64,000 nt of DNA from Candidatus Altimarinota bacterium (GTDB lineage Bacteria > Patescibacteriota > JACMRA01), in contig JAAUSE010000001.1 of the NCBI GenBank assembly GCA_012031925.1, positions 1 to 64,000 of the forward strand, in the 5' to 3' direction. The position numbers and the translations under genes were made by a program. Below are positions 7,012 through 18,556 of this stretch, piece after piece (position 1 is the first letter of the stretch; each line of letters begins with the position of its first letter). A model generated the notes under the pieces. It had not been told where the DNA came from. It searched no databases and saw only the letters and a program-made list of their open reading frames with translations.

Positions 7012-9550
7012 GTGTACTCCCAACAATTAGTTGGGAGTTTTTAGTTTGGATTTTAGTAAAATGTATAACCCAGAAATCAATAATAATAATCCAGTGATTA
7101 TTGAAAAAGTTAATATTGTTTCTGAAATAGCCACCTGTTCTGATTAAATTATTTAAATTGTTTTGTAGGTTGGAACTTGAATTATTTTGGTTGGATTGAG
7201 AAATGGATGTATCATTATTACTTTGTATACTTGGCCCGGCTGGATCAATAATTTGACCATTAGCTAGATTATCAATGTCGTATTCTCCCCCATCAGTTAT
7301 AGTTATAGTAGAAGTGGTTATAGTTGTGTTATTTATTGTTTCTTCATCTAACTCAACATCATTGTAAGTGAAGTAAGACTCATTATCATATTTTCGATAT
7401 AACCAATTAGAAACATCAAGCTCTTTTCCCCAGAAAAATCTGACGATAGCTTCTTCACCTGTTCCAGGACAATTAATAACAAATCTATGAAGACCGTATT
7501 GGTAATCAAAATTCTCATCTTGAATCAAGTTATCTTTCTCATCAATAAATTCAAATTCTTCAATATCAACACATTGAAAAGCTTGCATGGTTACATAACT
7601 ATCCATCAAGGGATTATATATTGTTGTTACATTCGATTGTATGAAGTCTTGAATTCCATCACCATTTCCATCACCACTATTGAAAGCCAATTGCTCTAGC
7701 GATGCCAGGATTCCATCATTATCTGGGTCACTATCATCTCCACTATCTGAATTATTTAGAGGAGAGCCACCATTATTTGGAATAAGCACATCTTCTACAT
7801 AATTTGGTAGCCCACCATTATCATCATCAAGGAAATCTGTTTGATCAAATGGATCAGTTCCTTCGTTGTTCTCAACTTCATCTGGAACATTATCTCCATC
7901 ATTATCCAGATAATCATTTGGATCATTTGCGTCTGTTCCATCTGAATTTTCTTGGCTATCGTTTACCCCATCATTATCTGTGTCAACGACTGTATTTTGA
8001 AGTGTAATATTATCAATGTTAGTGACTGTTGAGGTGTCGTTGGTCTGCACATTAATACTTCCTGTGATACCACCAGTGGTTGGAATATTGGTGCAGCTAA
8101 GTTGAGCTAATGATGTATTATTGTTGAGAATTGTACAAAAATCTCCAGTACCAAGACCATCAAGATTTGCAGTAATACCCGATCCAGGTAGTCCATAATT
8201 ATCAAAACTTGAGCCTATCAAATCGATTAAACAGGTTATAGTATCAATTTCTATTGTTGCAGGATCAGGGCTACAATTAGCAGACCCATAGTTGGTTGAA
8301 GAAATAATAGTAGGATCTACTCCATTTAATCTAGCTATTCGGCCTATAGGGACTGTATCATATGAACTGAAAAGCCCGCCTATGAGAATTTTAGAATTGG
8401 AATCAACCAGAACTTTGTTGATCGGATTACTAGAACCAGTGAGGTTATCAAAGGTGCTATCAAAAGACCCATCAGTGTTTAGTCGGACAACGTGATTAAA
8501 TGTTCCGTTAACCCCTGAGTTAAAATTAAAATTACCACCCACATATACTTTGTTATCAATGGAGGATTGGTGAATGTCATAAACAACATTATTAAACCCA
8601 GTTGCCCCATCATCAAAGGTAGTATCGATACTACCATCTGAGTTGAGCCTAGCAATATCAAATATTGAAAAGCCATTGAAGTTTGTGAAATCTCCCCCAA
8701 TCAAAATTTTATCATCTGTTAGAACATTCAAAGAATAAATTGGACCGCTTCCTGTTGCAGACCCAGTATTGAATGATGTGTCCAAACTACCATCAGTGTT
8801 TAGTCTAAAGATACTATTTTGACTTACTCCGTCGTAAGAAGTTATCTGACCTGAAACAATTATTTTTCCGTCTGATTGAAGTGCAATATCAAAAGGACTA
8901 CCTCCAATCCCTGCTCCATCATCAAAACTAGTATCCAAAGACCCATCAGTATTTAACCTTGCAATTTTTTGCCTTGAGATACTGTTGATGGTTGTAAAAA
9001 CTCCGGTGATAACTACTTTACCATCTGGCTGAACAACTAAATCATTAATTGAAAAATTACTACCTACACCAGGGTCAAAAGACGTATCAACGGTTCCATC
9101 TGGGAAAAGCTTGATGATGTTTTTGGTAGGGACTCCATTATAATTATCAAATATTCCAACTACAAATATTTCTCCACTTGGTAATATTTCTATATCATAG
9201 ACTACAGATTGAAAAATACCAGCATTTGAAAAACCTGTACCAACATTAAATGTGCTGTCATAAGATCCATCTGTATTAATCCGAGCAATTCTTGGAGAAA
9301 CTTGTAAATTATATTGATTGAAATTTCCTACAATAATAACTTTATTATCAGATTGAATACCAAAGCTATATACTTCAGCTGCTCCACCTACACCAACAGC
9401 AACTCCTGGGTTTGAGACAAAAGTTGTATCCAAATCTCCAGCATCAGCATTTGCTGTTAGGCTGAATGATAGTGAAAAAAATACTATCAATGAAATTAAG
9501 AAAAAGTGTTTTAGTAACTTAGAGATATTTTTTGGTTGTAGAATTAACAT
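6992..9550 (-). CDS. secreted delta-60 repeat / thrombospondin type 3 repeat protein with LIRTGG-TM anchor
   Basis: ATG 9550 starts a signal peptide (about residues 1-36, ending TANADAGD). Residues 40-400 hold about seven delta-60 type repeats with the refrain RLNTDGSLDTSFDDG and QSDGKIIVSG, a beta-propeller-like module. A TIG-like segment follows. Next come calcium-binding thrombospondin type 3 repeats (DTDNDGVNDSQ, DNDGDNVPDEVE) around 535-600. Near the end is LIRTGGY. In the sequence as given the frame then runs into low-quality residues. Removing one T of 7125-7127 gives a 20-residue membrane helix (ILTFSIITGLLLLISGLYIL), a Lys-rich tail and a stop at 7027, i.e. an LPXTG-like surface anchor. 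The repaired length is 840 aa. Confidence 0.8.
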   Translation of the reverse strand: MLILQPKNISKLLKHFFLISLIVFFSLSFSLTANADAGDLDTTFVSNPGVAVGVGGAAEVYSFGIQSDNKVIIVGNFNQYNLQVSPRIARINTDGSYDSTFNVGTGFSNAGIFQSVVYDIEILPSGEIFVVGIFDNYNGVPTKNIIKLFPDGTVDTSFDPGVGSNFSINDLVVQPDGKVVITGVFTTINSISRQKIARLNTDGSLDTSFDDGAGIGGSPFDIALQSDGKIIVSGQITSYDGVSQNSIFRLNTDGSLDTSFNTGSATGSGPIYSLNVLTDDKILIGGDFTNFNGFSIFDIARLNSDGSIDTTFDDGATGFNNVVYDIHQSSIDNKVYVGGNFNFNSGVNGTFNHVVRLNTDGSFDSTFDNLTGSSNPINKVLVDSNSKILIGGLFSSYDTVPIGRIARLNGVDPTIISSTNYGSANCSPDPATIEIDTITCLIDLIGSSFDNYGLPGSGITANLDGLGTGDFCTILNNNTSLAQLSCTNIPTTGGITGSINVQTNDTSTVTNIDNITLQNTVVDTDNDGVNDSQENSDGTDANDPNDYLDNDGDNVPDEVENNEGTDPFDQTDFLDDDNGGLPNYVEDVLIPNNGGSPLNNSDSGDDSDPDNDGILASLEQLAFNSGDGNGDGIQDFIQSNVTTIYNPLMDSYVTMQAFQCVDIEEFEFIDEKDNLIQDENFDYQYGLHRFVINCPGTGEEAIVRFFWGKELDVSNWLYRKYDNESYFTYNDVELDEETINNTTITTSTITITDGGEYDIDNLANGQIIDPAGPSIQSNNDTSISQSNQNNSSSNLQNNLNNLIRTGGYFRNNINFFNNHWIIIIDFWVIHFTKIQTKNSQLIVGSTPKLDKL
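7016..7042. terminator. bidirectional intrinsic terminator
   Basis: ACTCCCAAC (7016-7024), a 5-base loop and GTTGGGAGT (7030-7038) are followed by T-run on plus and by A/T on minus. It serves both purK and the convergent delta-60 repeat gene, whose repaired stop codon (7027-7029) lies inside it. Confidence 0.85.
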
Positions 9551-9629
9551 CTGTGTAAATAGTTAAAATATTGAAGCGTTTTGTCAATTTTGTTTTGACA
9601 ATTCTTAGACTAAATAGTAGAAAAACTTT
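9551..9629. promoter_or_regulatory. divergent back-to-back promoters
   Basis: On the minus strand TTGACA (9582-9587), 17 bp and AACTAT lead to ATG 9550 with an 8-base gap. On the plus strand TTGACA (9595-9600), 17 bp and TAGAAA (9618-9623) lead to GTG 9630 with a 6-base gap. The two -35 boxes are 7 bp apart, and both transcripts would be leaderless or nearly so. Confidence 0.65.
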
Positions 9630-10924
9630 GTGAAAATAAAAAAAATCGCGCAATTAATCGTATTGTAGTTGGGGATGTTGGTAGCGGCAAAACTATAGTG
9701 GCTTTTTTAATTGCCCTGACTTATTTGAAGAATCTCAAAGCTGGGCAAGTGTGCATGTTGGCTCCAACGGAAGTTTTGGCTTATCAACATTATGTTAATT
9801 TGTTGCAATTTTGTAATAATTCAAATAAAAAAACTCAACAAGGATTTCCAATAGTGGTTTATCTTTCTAGTAAAAAAAACTGTATCAATGATGAAGTAAA
9901 ATTGACCAAAAAAGCTCTGGAAAAAAAACTAGATAAGCTAATGTGCGAAGATAAGAATCAAAGAATTTTTTGGATTGGAACTCATTCACTCTTGTTTAAT
10001 GAATTAGTGAAGCCTGATTTGGTTATGGTTGATGAACAACACAGATTTGGTGTGGAGCAAAGAAAAAAATTATCCCAAAAGGATCAATCAAAAACTAGTC
10101 CACATTATATAAGTTTTAGTGCAACTCCAATTCCAAGAACATTAGCATTGAGTATTTACTCTTCTTTGAAACCACATTTTTTGGAGACTCTACCGGGTAG
10201 AAAGAAAATCAACACAAGGATTAATTATTTTGAAGATTTTGAAACAAATATAATTAACCAAATACAAGCTAAAGTTAATTTGGGTCAAAAAGTTTATGTT
10301 GTTTGTCCAAGGATTGAGACAGATCAAGAAGAACCTAATGAAGAGCTTTGGTCAACTACTTTGACTGCCAGAAAACTAGGGAAAGTCTTTGGAGATAAAG
10401 TACTTGAAGTACATGGTAAAAAAGCTGAAAAAAAAGAAATTCTGGATGAATTCAAAAATTCTATGGAAAAACAAATTTTAGTAACAACTACTGTTGTTGA
10501 AGTCGGTGTAGATGTTGGCGAAGCTACTTTGATGGTAATTCTAAACAGTGAAAGATTTGGCTTGGCTGCCCTACACCAACTGCGTGGAAGGGTTGGTAGA
10601 AATGATTATAAAGACAATCAATGCATCTTAGTGACTTGGAAAAAATTCTCTAGAAGTCGAAGATTGAGATACTTGTGTGAGATTCACAGTGGGTTTGAGT
10701 TGGCTCAAAAAGATCTGGAACTTCGTGGAAGTGGAGATATGTATGGCAAAAATCAAAGTGGATATGATTCTGAGATAGAAGGTTTTATTGGACTTGGACC
10801 GGAAAAGTACCAGCAAATCGCTGAGTTGGTTGGTGGAATTGATTTTGGTAATTTAAAACAAAATGGGTTGGAAAGATTAGAGAGATTTGTAAAAAAAGAA
10901 AGTTCTAAAGTTTGGGATGAATAG
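9630..10924 (+). CDS. recG: RecG-type helicase core lacking the N-terminal wedge domain
   Basis: The protein contains all helicase motifs of RecG, which remodels stalled replication forks: GDVGSGKT (Walker A), APTEVLA, DEQHRFGV (DExH box), FSATPIPRTLAL, TTVVEVGVDV and QLRGRVGRN, followed by the RecG C-terminal region. Normal RecG has about 270 residues before Walker A, including the OB-fold wedge that grips the fork. Here only about 20 are possible. A GTG at 9630, 6 bases after a house-style promoter, plus one added A in the A8 run at 9638-9645, gives a continuous 431-residue frame. Without the repair the frame opens at TTG/ATG-like codons near 9698, inside the helicase. Either a free-standing helicase core or a 5'-truncated gene is possible. 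Confidence 0.85.
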
Positions 10925-11011
10925 CGAGCTACTTAAAATATATATTTGTAGTTTGGTTTGACTTTTTTTAGTTTTTTAGAAAGAGTTATAAGGAATTGGA
11001 GGAAGCCTAAT

Positions 11012-11308
11012 ATGTTCATCTTGTCTAAAGAGCATGGGATTTGTTTTGCTTTTCGTTATTGCGGAGCTGCTCCTTTACTAGTGCTGTTTTTGGTTGAAGG
11101 TAAGAAAAGTTCTTTGATTTTTTCTTGTCCAATAACTAGTATAGATAATTTTTATCGCTCTAGTTGTGGAATAATTACTTTGGGTGTTAAGAAAATTCAG
11201 CTAACTCAAAATGAAAGGCTAAACTTTAGTTTTTGGTTGAGGAGTAAAAAAATTGAGATTTTGAACAACTCTTTTAATTCATTATTAAGTCCAAAAATTA
11301 CAAACTAA
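11012..11308 (+). CDS. small hypothetical protein
   Basis: ATG 11012 is preceded by GGAGG, one of the clearer Shine-Dalgarno sequences in the window, so it is preferred over TTG 10958, which is itself part of a TTGACT -35 box. The product is 98 residues, with four Cys and hydrophobic beta-like stretches (APLLVLFLVEG, SLIFSC). No family is recognised. It lies 88 bases after the RecG gene and before a terminator. Confidence 0.5.
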   Translation: MFILSKEHGICFAFRYCGAAPLLVLFLVEGKKSSLIFSCPITSIDNFYRSSCGIITLGVKKIQLTQNERLNFSFWLRSKKIEILNNSFNSLLSPKITN

Positions 11309-11315
11309 TCTCGAC

Positions 11316-11340
11316 AGTGGCACTTTATGCCACTTTTTTT
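11316..11340 (+). terminator. intrinsic terminator
   Basis: AGTGGCA (11316-11322) and TGCCACT (11328-11334) form a 7-bp stem with a 5-base loop, followed by a T-run to 11340. Confidence 0.85.
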
Positions 11341-11410
11341 TGACAACTTCTAACAACCTTGTTAACTAAAAGATACCTTGTTGTTTGAGAGATTTTAGAG
11401 AGAAAAAATC

Positions 11411-11647
11411 ATGCTAAAAGTATACTTGGTCGAATCAACTGTTGATAGAAAGAAGTATTTTTATATTAAACTGTTTGGAATTGTTTTGGAGAAGATTTGG
11501 GTATCACGAGCATATTTTGACGATAATAGTAATCAATTAAGATTAAGATTTTTGAAGGTTCATATGTCTGTAGAGGATTATTGTGCTTTCAAAGACTCAT
11601 ATGTTGAAAGTTGTAGAAGAGATTTTGAAAATTTATTGATTGATTGA
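11411..11647 (+). CDS. small hypothetical protein
   Basis: This is a 78-residue, basic/aromatic protein (VDRKKYFYIKLFGIVLEKIW) with a charged C-terminal helix. There is no recognised domain. A TTGACA box with a 17-bp spacer and TAACTA lies about 40 bases upstream, and a hairpin terminator follows. The composition is ordinary for the genome and there is no sign of transfer. Confidence 0.55.
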   Translation: MLKVYLVESTVDRKKYFYIKLFGIVLEKIWVSRAYFDDNSNQLRLRFLKVHMSVEDYCAFKDSYVESCRRDFENLLID

Positions 11648-11670
11648 TAAAATTTATTAATCTATAAAAC

Positions 11671-11696
11671 ATAACCCTGCTTGTTGGCGGGGTTAT
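11671..11696. terminator. bidirectional hairpin terminator
   Basis: ATAACCC (11671-11677) pairs with GGGTTAT (11690-11696), with an inner GC/GC pair. It lies between the small plus-strand gene and the stop codon of the giant minus-strand gene. Confidence 0.75.
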
Positions 11697-11711
11697 TTTA
11701 GAATTTTATGA

Positions 11712-14700
11712 CTACGGAACAGGATGACAATCTCCTGTATGTGGCACAATTACATCATTGTTATCAGCTACCACAGCACATAATCTATCAGCTCCAATTG
11801 GTTTGTTTGTGACTGATATAACATATGGATTGGCAGAAGTGTGAATCTTATCTCCAACATCAGCAGTCTCGGTATCCCAATAGAAGTGAACCCTGTAACC
11901 TGATGGGGTTGGTGTGAATCCATTTGCTTGGAAGAAGACTTCATAATCATTTCCAGAATTGATCAATTGGATCTGACTAATATCTAAGGTTCTAAGGACA
12001 CTACCAAGAATCAAATTAGAATTAATGGAGTAATTTCCTAGAGCCAAATCTGTGAATTGATACTTACCATCGTTAGCTGTATTGGTGTTTTTGTTGGCTG
12101 CTCCACTAAGTGTCATTTGTACCCCAACTAATGAACTATCATTATCTTCAATTGTGTTGATATTATTATCTGCACCATCTAAATCTTGGAATCCATCACC
12201 ATCTCTATCAAAGAATGTTTTACCAGTGATTGATGAGTTGTTGGTCAGTGGTGAATCAAACTGGAAGAAATTAAACAAAGCATTAACATATAGATTACCT
12301 GTTGGAAGGGAGAAGGTAACTTCATCAACTGAACCAAAGTTACTAATAGAAGGTTCGTATCTTTGAGTATTGGTGTTTTCTCTACCACTTACATTGTTGA
12401 GTTTTCTGATTGTATAAGTACCTGGTTGCAAGTATAGCTTTTCAATACTTTGGTTGGCTGTGAAGCTTAGGGTTTGGCCAGTTGGGGTGTCAATTTCAAA
12501 ACTACAACCACTAATTACAGATTCTGTGTAGTTAATATCTGGATAAAACGTTATTGTTCCATCACCATTACGATCATCAATACATCTTGCGTTAATATCA
12601 CCTGTATAAACATACTCAATATTGTTATTTATATTATTGGCATTATAGACTGCATAACCATCTTTAAGGTCATCAACATTATTACTTCCCCAAATCCAAG
12701 TTCTATTTGGTGCAGGAACAAGAGAAGTTAAGTAAGATTTACAAGCAATTGCTGAGATACACCTACTTTCAATACTTGAGAATTGAGTATTATTCCAACT
12801 GATGTTTGGAATTGGATTATTCTCAGTAATATCTTGAGCGTCAAATCTATGGAAGATATACTCTCCTGTTGGCAAATTGTTGAAAGTGTATGAACCGCTA
12901 GAATTAGTTGTGGTTGAAACAGTTCCGTTTGGCCCAGTAGCAAAGATTGTTGCGCCATCTAATGGTACTTCGTTATCAAAGGTTAAACCAGCATTTCCAT
13001 CTTCTCCATTTGGCTCAAAACTTTGGTTGAGTGTGGTTTTGTCTATGAAGATTGTACCTGTAAATGTATTATTATTAAAAGGACTTACAGGATAATCTCT
13101 ACTATAATTATCACTTTCAAGTAGGGTGATGCTAGTGTCTGGGTTAGAGAAATTAGTAACTGCTGATCCAGGTTGTAGATCCAAAACTTCTACTGTATAA
13201 TCCCCTGGCGGCAGATTACCAAAGTTTATGGTCTCTAAAGGAGTATAGCCACTTCCTGGATCAAGGTCATCACCTAACCTACTACCCAAATTAACCACAC
13301 TTCCATCACTATTAAATATAAGTCTAAAGCCAGCCCCAAAAACATCAATCTCATATTGGCTTCTTACTTGGTTATTATTACCGTCATAGAAGGCTTTTAG
13401 ATTCAATTGACTATTGTAGTTATATGTCATGTTGTAGGTTGCTGTTGAACTTCTGTTGACGTAGATTAGTGGAGATAATTGAGTATTTCCTGTATCAACT
13501 GATATATCATCATAACTTGCTGTGCATCTTTGACATGCTGTTCCAGAAGGAGTAGAGGTTCTTATTCTTGTATAGTAATAACCTTCTGCTAGATTAGTAA
13601 ATGAGAAGTCACCCAAAGAGTCAGTCGTGGTTGAGGCTACAAACCTTTCATTGGAAGGAGAAGTTGGAGTGGTTTCACCTAAGATCCTACCTCTTCCATA
13701 ATACAGATCTACAATTGCGTTTGGTATTACCACATCATTATTGAATAAGGTGATTGGATCATTAATATCTGAGAGGTCACCTTCATAAACAGCATCTCCA
13801 TCTCTGTCAATAAAGACTTTACCAGTAATTGTGGAATTAGTTGTTGGCTCGAACCCAAAAGGTATTTCGACTGCACCTTGAGATTGAAAAGCATCAGCAA
13901 TAACAACATCTTCACGCAAAAACTCATTTGGCGTTATTCCTGTATAACCTGTATCATTAACTGGACTGGTTAACTCATAATCATAGGTATCTGGAATAAT
14001 TGCTTGGAACAAATAACTAACTTGATTAGAGCTGGAGATCTCATCAATTAGATCATCTGAGGATGTTTTTTGAGCAAAAGTTCCTTGTAGTTGTCCATCA
14101 ATATTACCTAGTGGTCTGTTCTCTTCCCAATAGTCGTATACTCCATTTAGGTTTTGATCAATAAATAGATAAGCTTGAGCTTGTGGTTGGAATCTAGCTT
14201 CAATACCATAATCAGTGTAGTTTGTTCCTGGTGCATCCCCCGCTGTTCCATATATGCCTACTGGGTAGTTATTCCAGAATATGTAGTTGGAATTAAAGTC
14301 GGTTGACTGATATTCAAATCCTGCAAGTGGCACAAATGGACCAGTATCACAGATGTTAACTCTCACCCTAATTGAATTAGTGAAAGGCAGAGCAACTTGC
14401 CTGATTACGGCATATCCTCCTGGTGGAATGTTACTAAAGCTAAACTCACCACTACTATTTGTTAACGAGGTCGGAGGTGAAGCATTCCATATATTAACGT
14501 CACTACTATCTTCACCAAATGCAGGGGAACATTTTTGGAGCTCAACTGTTTGACCACTATAAACAAAATCATTATCGTAATCGTAATCATTAGTGGTATC
14601 CGTGCCTGTTAAATTATCATTACCATCAAGATCTATTTGGCTATATGAAATAAGATTGTTTTGCTCATATCCTGGTCTTCTGTTCCAAAGTCTTCCAGAC

Positions 14701-17700
14701 AAGTTTGATGTGGCTGTGTTTAGTACAAAGTTAGTGAAAGTCCTTGCTGTTAAGTTTTCTTGAGTACCAAGGAAGATAGTTAGAGTTTGATTAGTGGTTA
14801 CTTGGTCATATAATCTTGAATCAAAAATTGATGTATAACTTAAGCCACCATTACCTATATTATTATCAACTAAATCAGATCGGAACTTGACTGTGTAATC
14901 TCTTGGTGGAAGCTCTTCAATACATCCGTTAGCTCCAAGAATTAAGTAACCTTGAGCGTTTCCATTACTAGCAACTTGAGTACCATTGAAGGATTGATAT
15001 TCTAATTGATAGTACACACCAGGGCTAGGAGCTAAAGTCAAATCAATATCGTTATCAGAAGTGGTGAGAATATTATTATCATCACCATCTGCATCAAACA
15101 CACCGTCATTGTTTTTGTCTACAAAGTGATCAATACAAATTCTAGCAGTGTATTGAACTGAGAAGTCAGTTCCAGAGATTTTTTCATCATTGGTAATAAA
15201 TATATCAGTAGTTTCTTGAGCACCTGACAGTATTGGAGAACTTGGAACTGTTGGAAGTACTGCTTTGGTACCAAGAGCGTTTGGAAGAACTACTCTGTAA
15301 GTTCCTGGGGTTAGTCCAGTGAAGGCGTACCTACCTTCATTATCTGTGAGTATTGTTGAGAATAAAGTAAAGTTAGCTCCGCCAGAATCTTTATAAAGTC
15401 TGATTTCTTGATCAGTTACTGGAACATCATTATCAAATACTGTGATTTCGGCTGTATCTTGACCAAAAGCTTCGTAATTACCATCTTCATCACGATCAAC
15501 ATAGACAAACCCTCTAATGGCTCCAAGTACAAACTCTGGGTTGTTTGTATATCCAAAATTGTTGTTGATGAAACTGGATACTCCGTTAATTGTATTATCG
15601 ATGAAGTCACCACCTGTGCTTGATGAGAATCCAGGTGTAATATTGCTAACAACAACCCTGTAGTCTTCTGGGAATAGACCTGAGAAACAAGTTGCTCCAC
15701 TAGTTGATGATGTGAGTGTTCTAACTGGAGTTAGTAGATCGGATTGTAAGAAAAGCTCAACTGTGTATCCACTTAAACTGGTCTCGGAATTATCAAATAT
15801 AGTATCAAAATCTTCATCATTAAATATATTATTACAGACTGTACCATTACCGGTGTATCCAAATACCAAGTCGGTTGTACTTGAGGCACTTACATTGAAG
15901 GTTTGAGAACCACCAGTAGTACTTGATGACCCTGCTGGAGTATCTTGTAAAACTGTATATTGACCAGGCGCAATTGGAGAGAAACAGAATTGGTTTGCTC
16001 CACCAGACTCGTTTGGAGTAGGAATAACTTGGATATCTGTACTTGAACCAGCTTGTCTTATTCTAGTATTAATCCCTGCTAGAAGAGTTTCACCTGTATT
16101 GAAGGCACCGTTAGTATTTGCGTCAATGAAGGTGTGAGTTACACAAACAGTAGCATTACCATTATAACCAAATTCTGGTGTGTATTTTTGGGCAAATCCA
16201 AGGTTGGTAATAGTAACAGGATTAGTTGTGGAGGTAATTGTGTAGTTAGAAAGAACTTCAGCCTCTACTTGATACTCATCACCCACAACCAAACTAGCTG
16301 AAAAACAATCTTCACCACCACTAGAAATAATTGATTCTATGAAAGTACCTACTTCATCTCTAAGAGTTAGAGTTGCTCCAGATAGTTGAGGCTCGGAGTT
16401 GTTTACTCCATTACTATTATCATCTCGATAAGCAACTGGGCAGATTTGAGGAGCTCCATTGTATCCAAATTGAGTGTTGATATTTCCTTGGCCAGTTACA
16501 TTGACAACTTTATCAATTCCACCAGTTGTTGAAGTGGTATTAGCAGGAGGTGTTTGCACTACCCTATATGAACCATCTAATAGGCCAGTGAAACAAGTTG
16601 TACCGTTAGTTGAAAGTGAGCTAACTTCTGTACCGTTACCATTTCTAAGGGTTGTGGTTAAGCCGTTAATATTTATATCTTCAGGAAGATTTTGAGTTCC
16701 ATTGATATTTCTATCTTCATAGGTTGGGTACGGACAGATTTGAGCAGAACCTTGGTAACCAAACCTAACAGTTTCGTTAATTCCAAATTGAGTAGCTACT
16801 GGGAATAAGGCTGTGGTTCCTGCACCTCCTGGTTGACTTCCAGTTGAAACATTACCACTAATATTAGAACTTGATGTCAAAATTCCACCATTTGGAGTTG
16901 TTTGTTCAACTCTATAATTATTTGGAATAACGTTGGTGAAACAAGTTGTACCATTGGTACTAAGTGTTTGAACAGTTTGACTATCACTTACTCTTACCAA
17001 GTTCGTAGTAAGTCCAGTAAGATTAGAGTCCCCTGTATTTTGAACACCATTACCATTGAAGTCTTGGAAGGTAGGATATGGGCAAACTGTAGTGGCTGAA
17101 TAAAATCCAAAAGCTTCACTTACACTAGCTCCATTATTTAGAGTTATGACTCTTGGCTCTACTGTTGTTGAGACTACATTAAGAGAGTTTTTATTGATTT
17201 CAATTGTGTAGTTACCACCATTGACACTAGAACTAAGAAGATTAGGGAAATTATTAACTCCATTAATTACTAAGTTAGAAGTAATAGTATTACCTGAAGC
17301 GTCCTTGAGTGTGGCTAATATTCCTGTAACTGCTGGCTCGGAGTCATTTGTTGCATTTTGGTTATCATCTCTAAAGGCAGTTGGGGTAATTGTACTGTCT
17401 CCTTGATAAGAATAGATTCGTGTTGTGTTATTTATTGTAGCTCCATCATTTGGAAGAGCGTTTGCGTCTTGAGTTGCTGTGTTACCATTAGTTAGGACAC
17501 CTCCAGTTGGGGTTGTTTGTACAACTTGATAAGTGATACTTGGTGTGATATCAGCTGGGGTGAAACAAGTTTGTCCTGCTCCGGTTGAACTAATTGTTTG
17601 AACTGTAATACTACCTGGGTTTTGAACAAGATTAGTTGAAATACCGTTGATTTGTGGCTCATTACTATCTTGAACACCATCACCATCGTAATCAGCAAAG

Positions 17701-18556
17701 GTATCAAAACAAACTGTAGTTACTGCTTGATCCACATCGAACAAATGATCAGGAGTTGTAAGTGGCCCACTATCGCCGTCAATTGTGAAGATTACAATAT
17801 TATTTACACCAACTGAATCTGGAATAACTGTACTGTTGTTTCCAATAGTTTCGTTGATCGCACAAACTCCATTGATAACATCCTGGTTAGTTATAGTGAT
17901 AGGTGATGAGAATGAAGGTCCTGAGAAAGTTGCATCACAAATTCCTGAGCCATTAAGTAATTGATTGGTAGCTGAGTCAATTAATCCTGTAACTTGTGCA
18001 GAGGTTGGGTAACCTACAAAAGACTGCTCATTATATGTTGGATTGATTGTTGTTTTTAGAGTTACTGCTGTATGTGTTGGTTGACCAGGGTTACCTGAAT
18101 CTTCTTTAGCAAAACCTGATGGAATAATTTTGAATCCAAACTGGCGATTAGTTGCTTGACCAAAGTTTTGAGTAATTGAGTATTGGATATTGTTTCCAGA
18201 GACAGTACCTCCAGTAGTTGATTCGGAGAAGTTTGGAATAGTTTGCTCAACAACGTAACTACCAGGAACAACATTAGTGAAACAAGGGCTTCCACCTGTA
18301 CCATCTGTTGTAATAGTAGCAATTGGGGTTATTAAGTTAGAAGATAAATACAGTCTTACATTTTGTCCGCTTAACAGATAATCAGTTCCTCCATAAGTTC
18401 CATTCTCGTTAACATCAATAAATGTTGGGTTTGGGCAGATATTATTATTACCATTATATCCAAAGGTTCTGTTTTCTGTTGCCCCTACTCCAAGATTGAT
18501 GTTTGCATATTCTGGAGTTGCTCCATCATTTGGTATAGTATTCGTTCCACCAGTTG
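11712..18556 (-). CDS. giant surface protein, C-terminal third (SdrD B-like repeats)
   Basis: This is the C-terminal part of the giant gene. The frame is open and stop-free from about 18556 down to the TAA at 11712. No ATG, GTG or TTG occurs in frame between 18556 and 17746, so the automatic start at 17744 is not a real start but the first start-like codon inside a continuing frame. It contains many SdrD B-like/Cna-B repeats with refrains such as YRDDNSNGVNNSEPQLSG and GQYTVLQDTPAGSSSTTGG, alternating with calcium-binding DxDxDG loops (DRDGDGFQDLDGADNN). The C-terminus has no membrane helix or sorting motif. SdrD B repeats are rigid calcium-stabilised stalks of adhesins, so an extended extracellular stalk is inferred. 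Confidence 0.8.

Noticed and set aside
17744-17746. Start of a separate gene at TTG 17744
   Set aside because: The frame is open far upstream with matching repeat sequence and no stop, and no promoter or ribosome site was seen. It is an internal codon of the giant gene.
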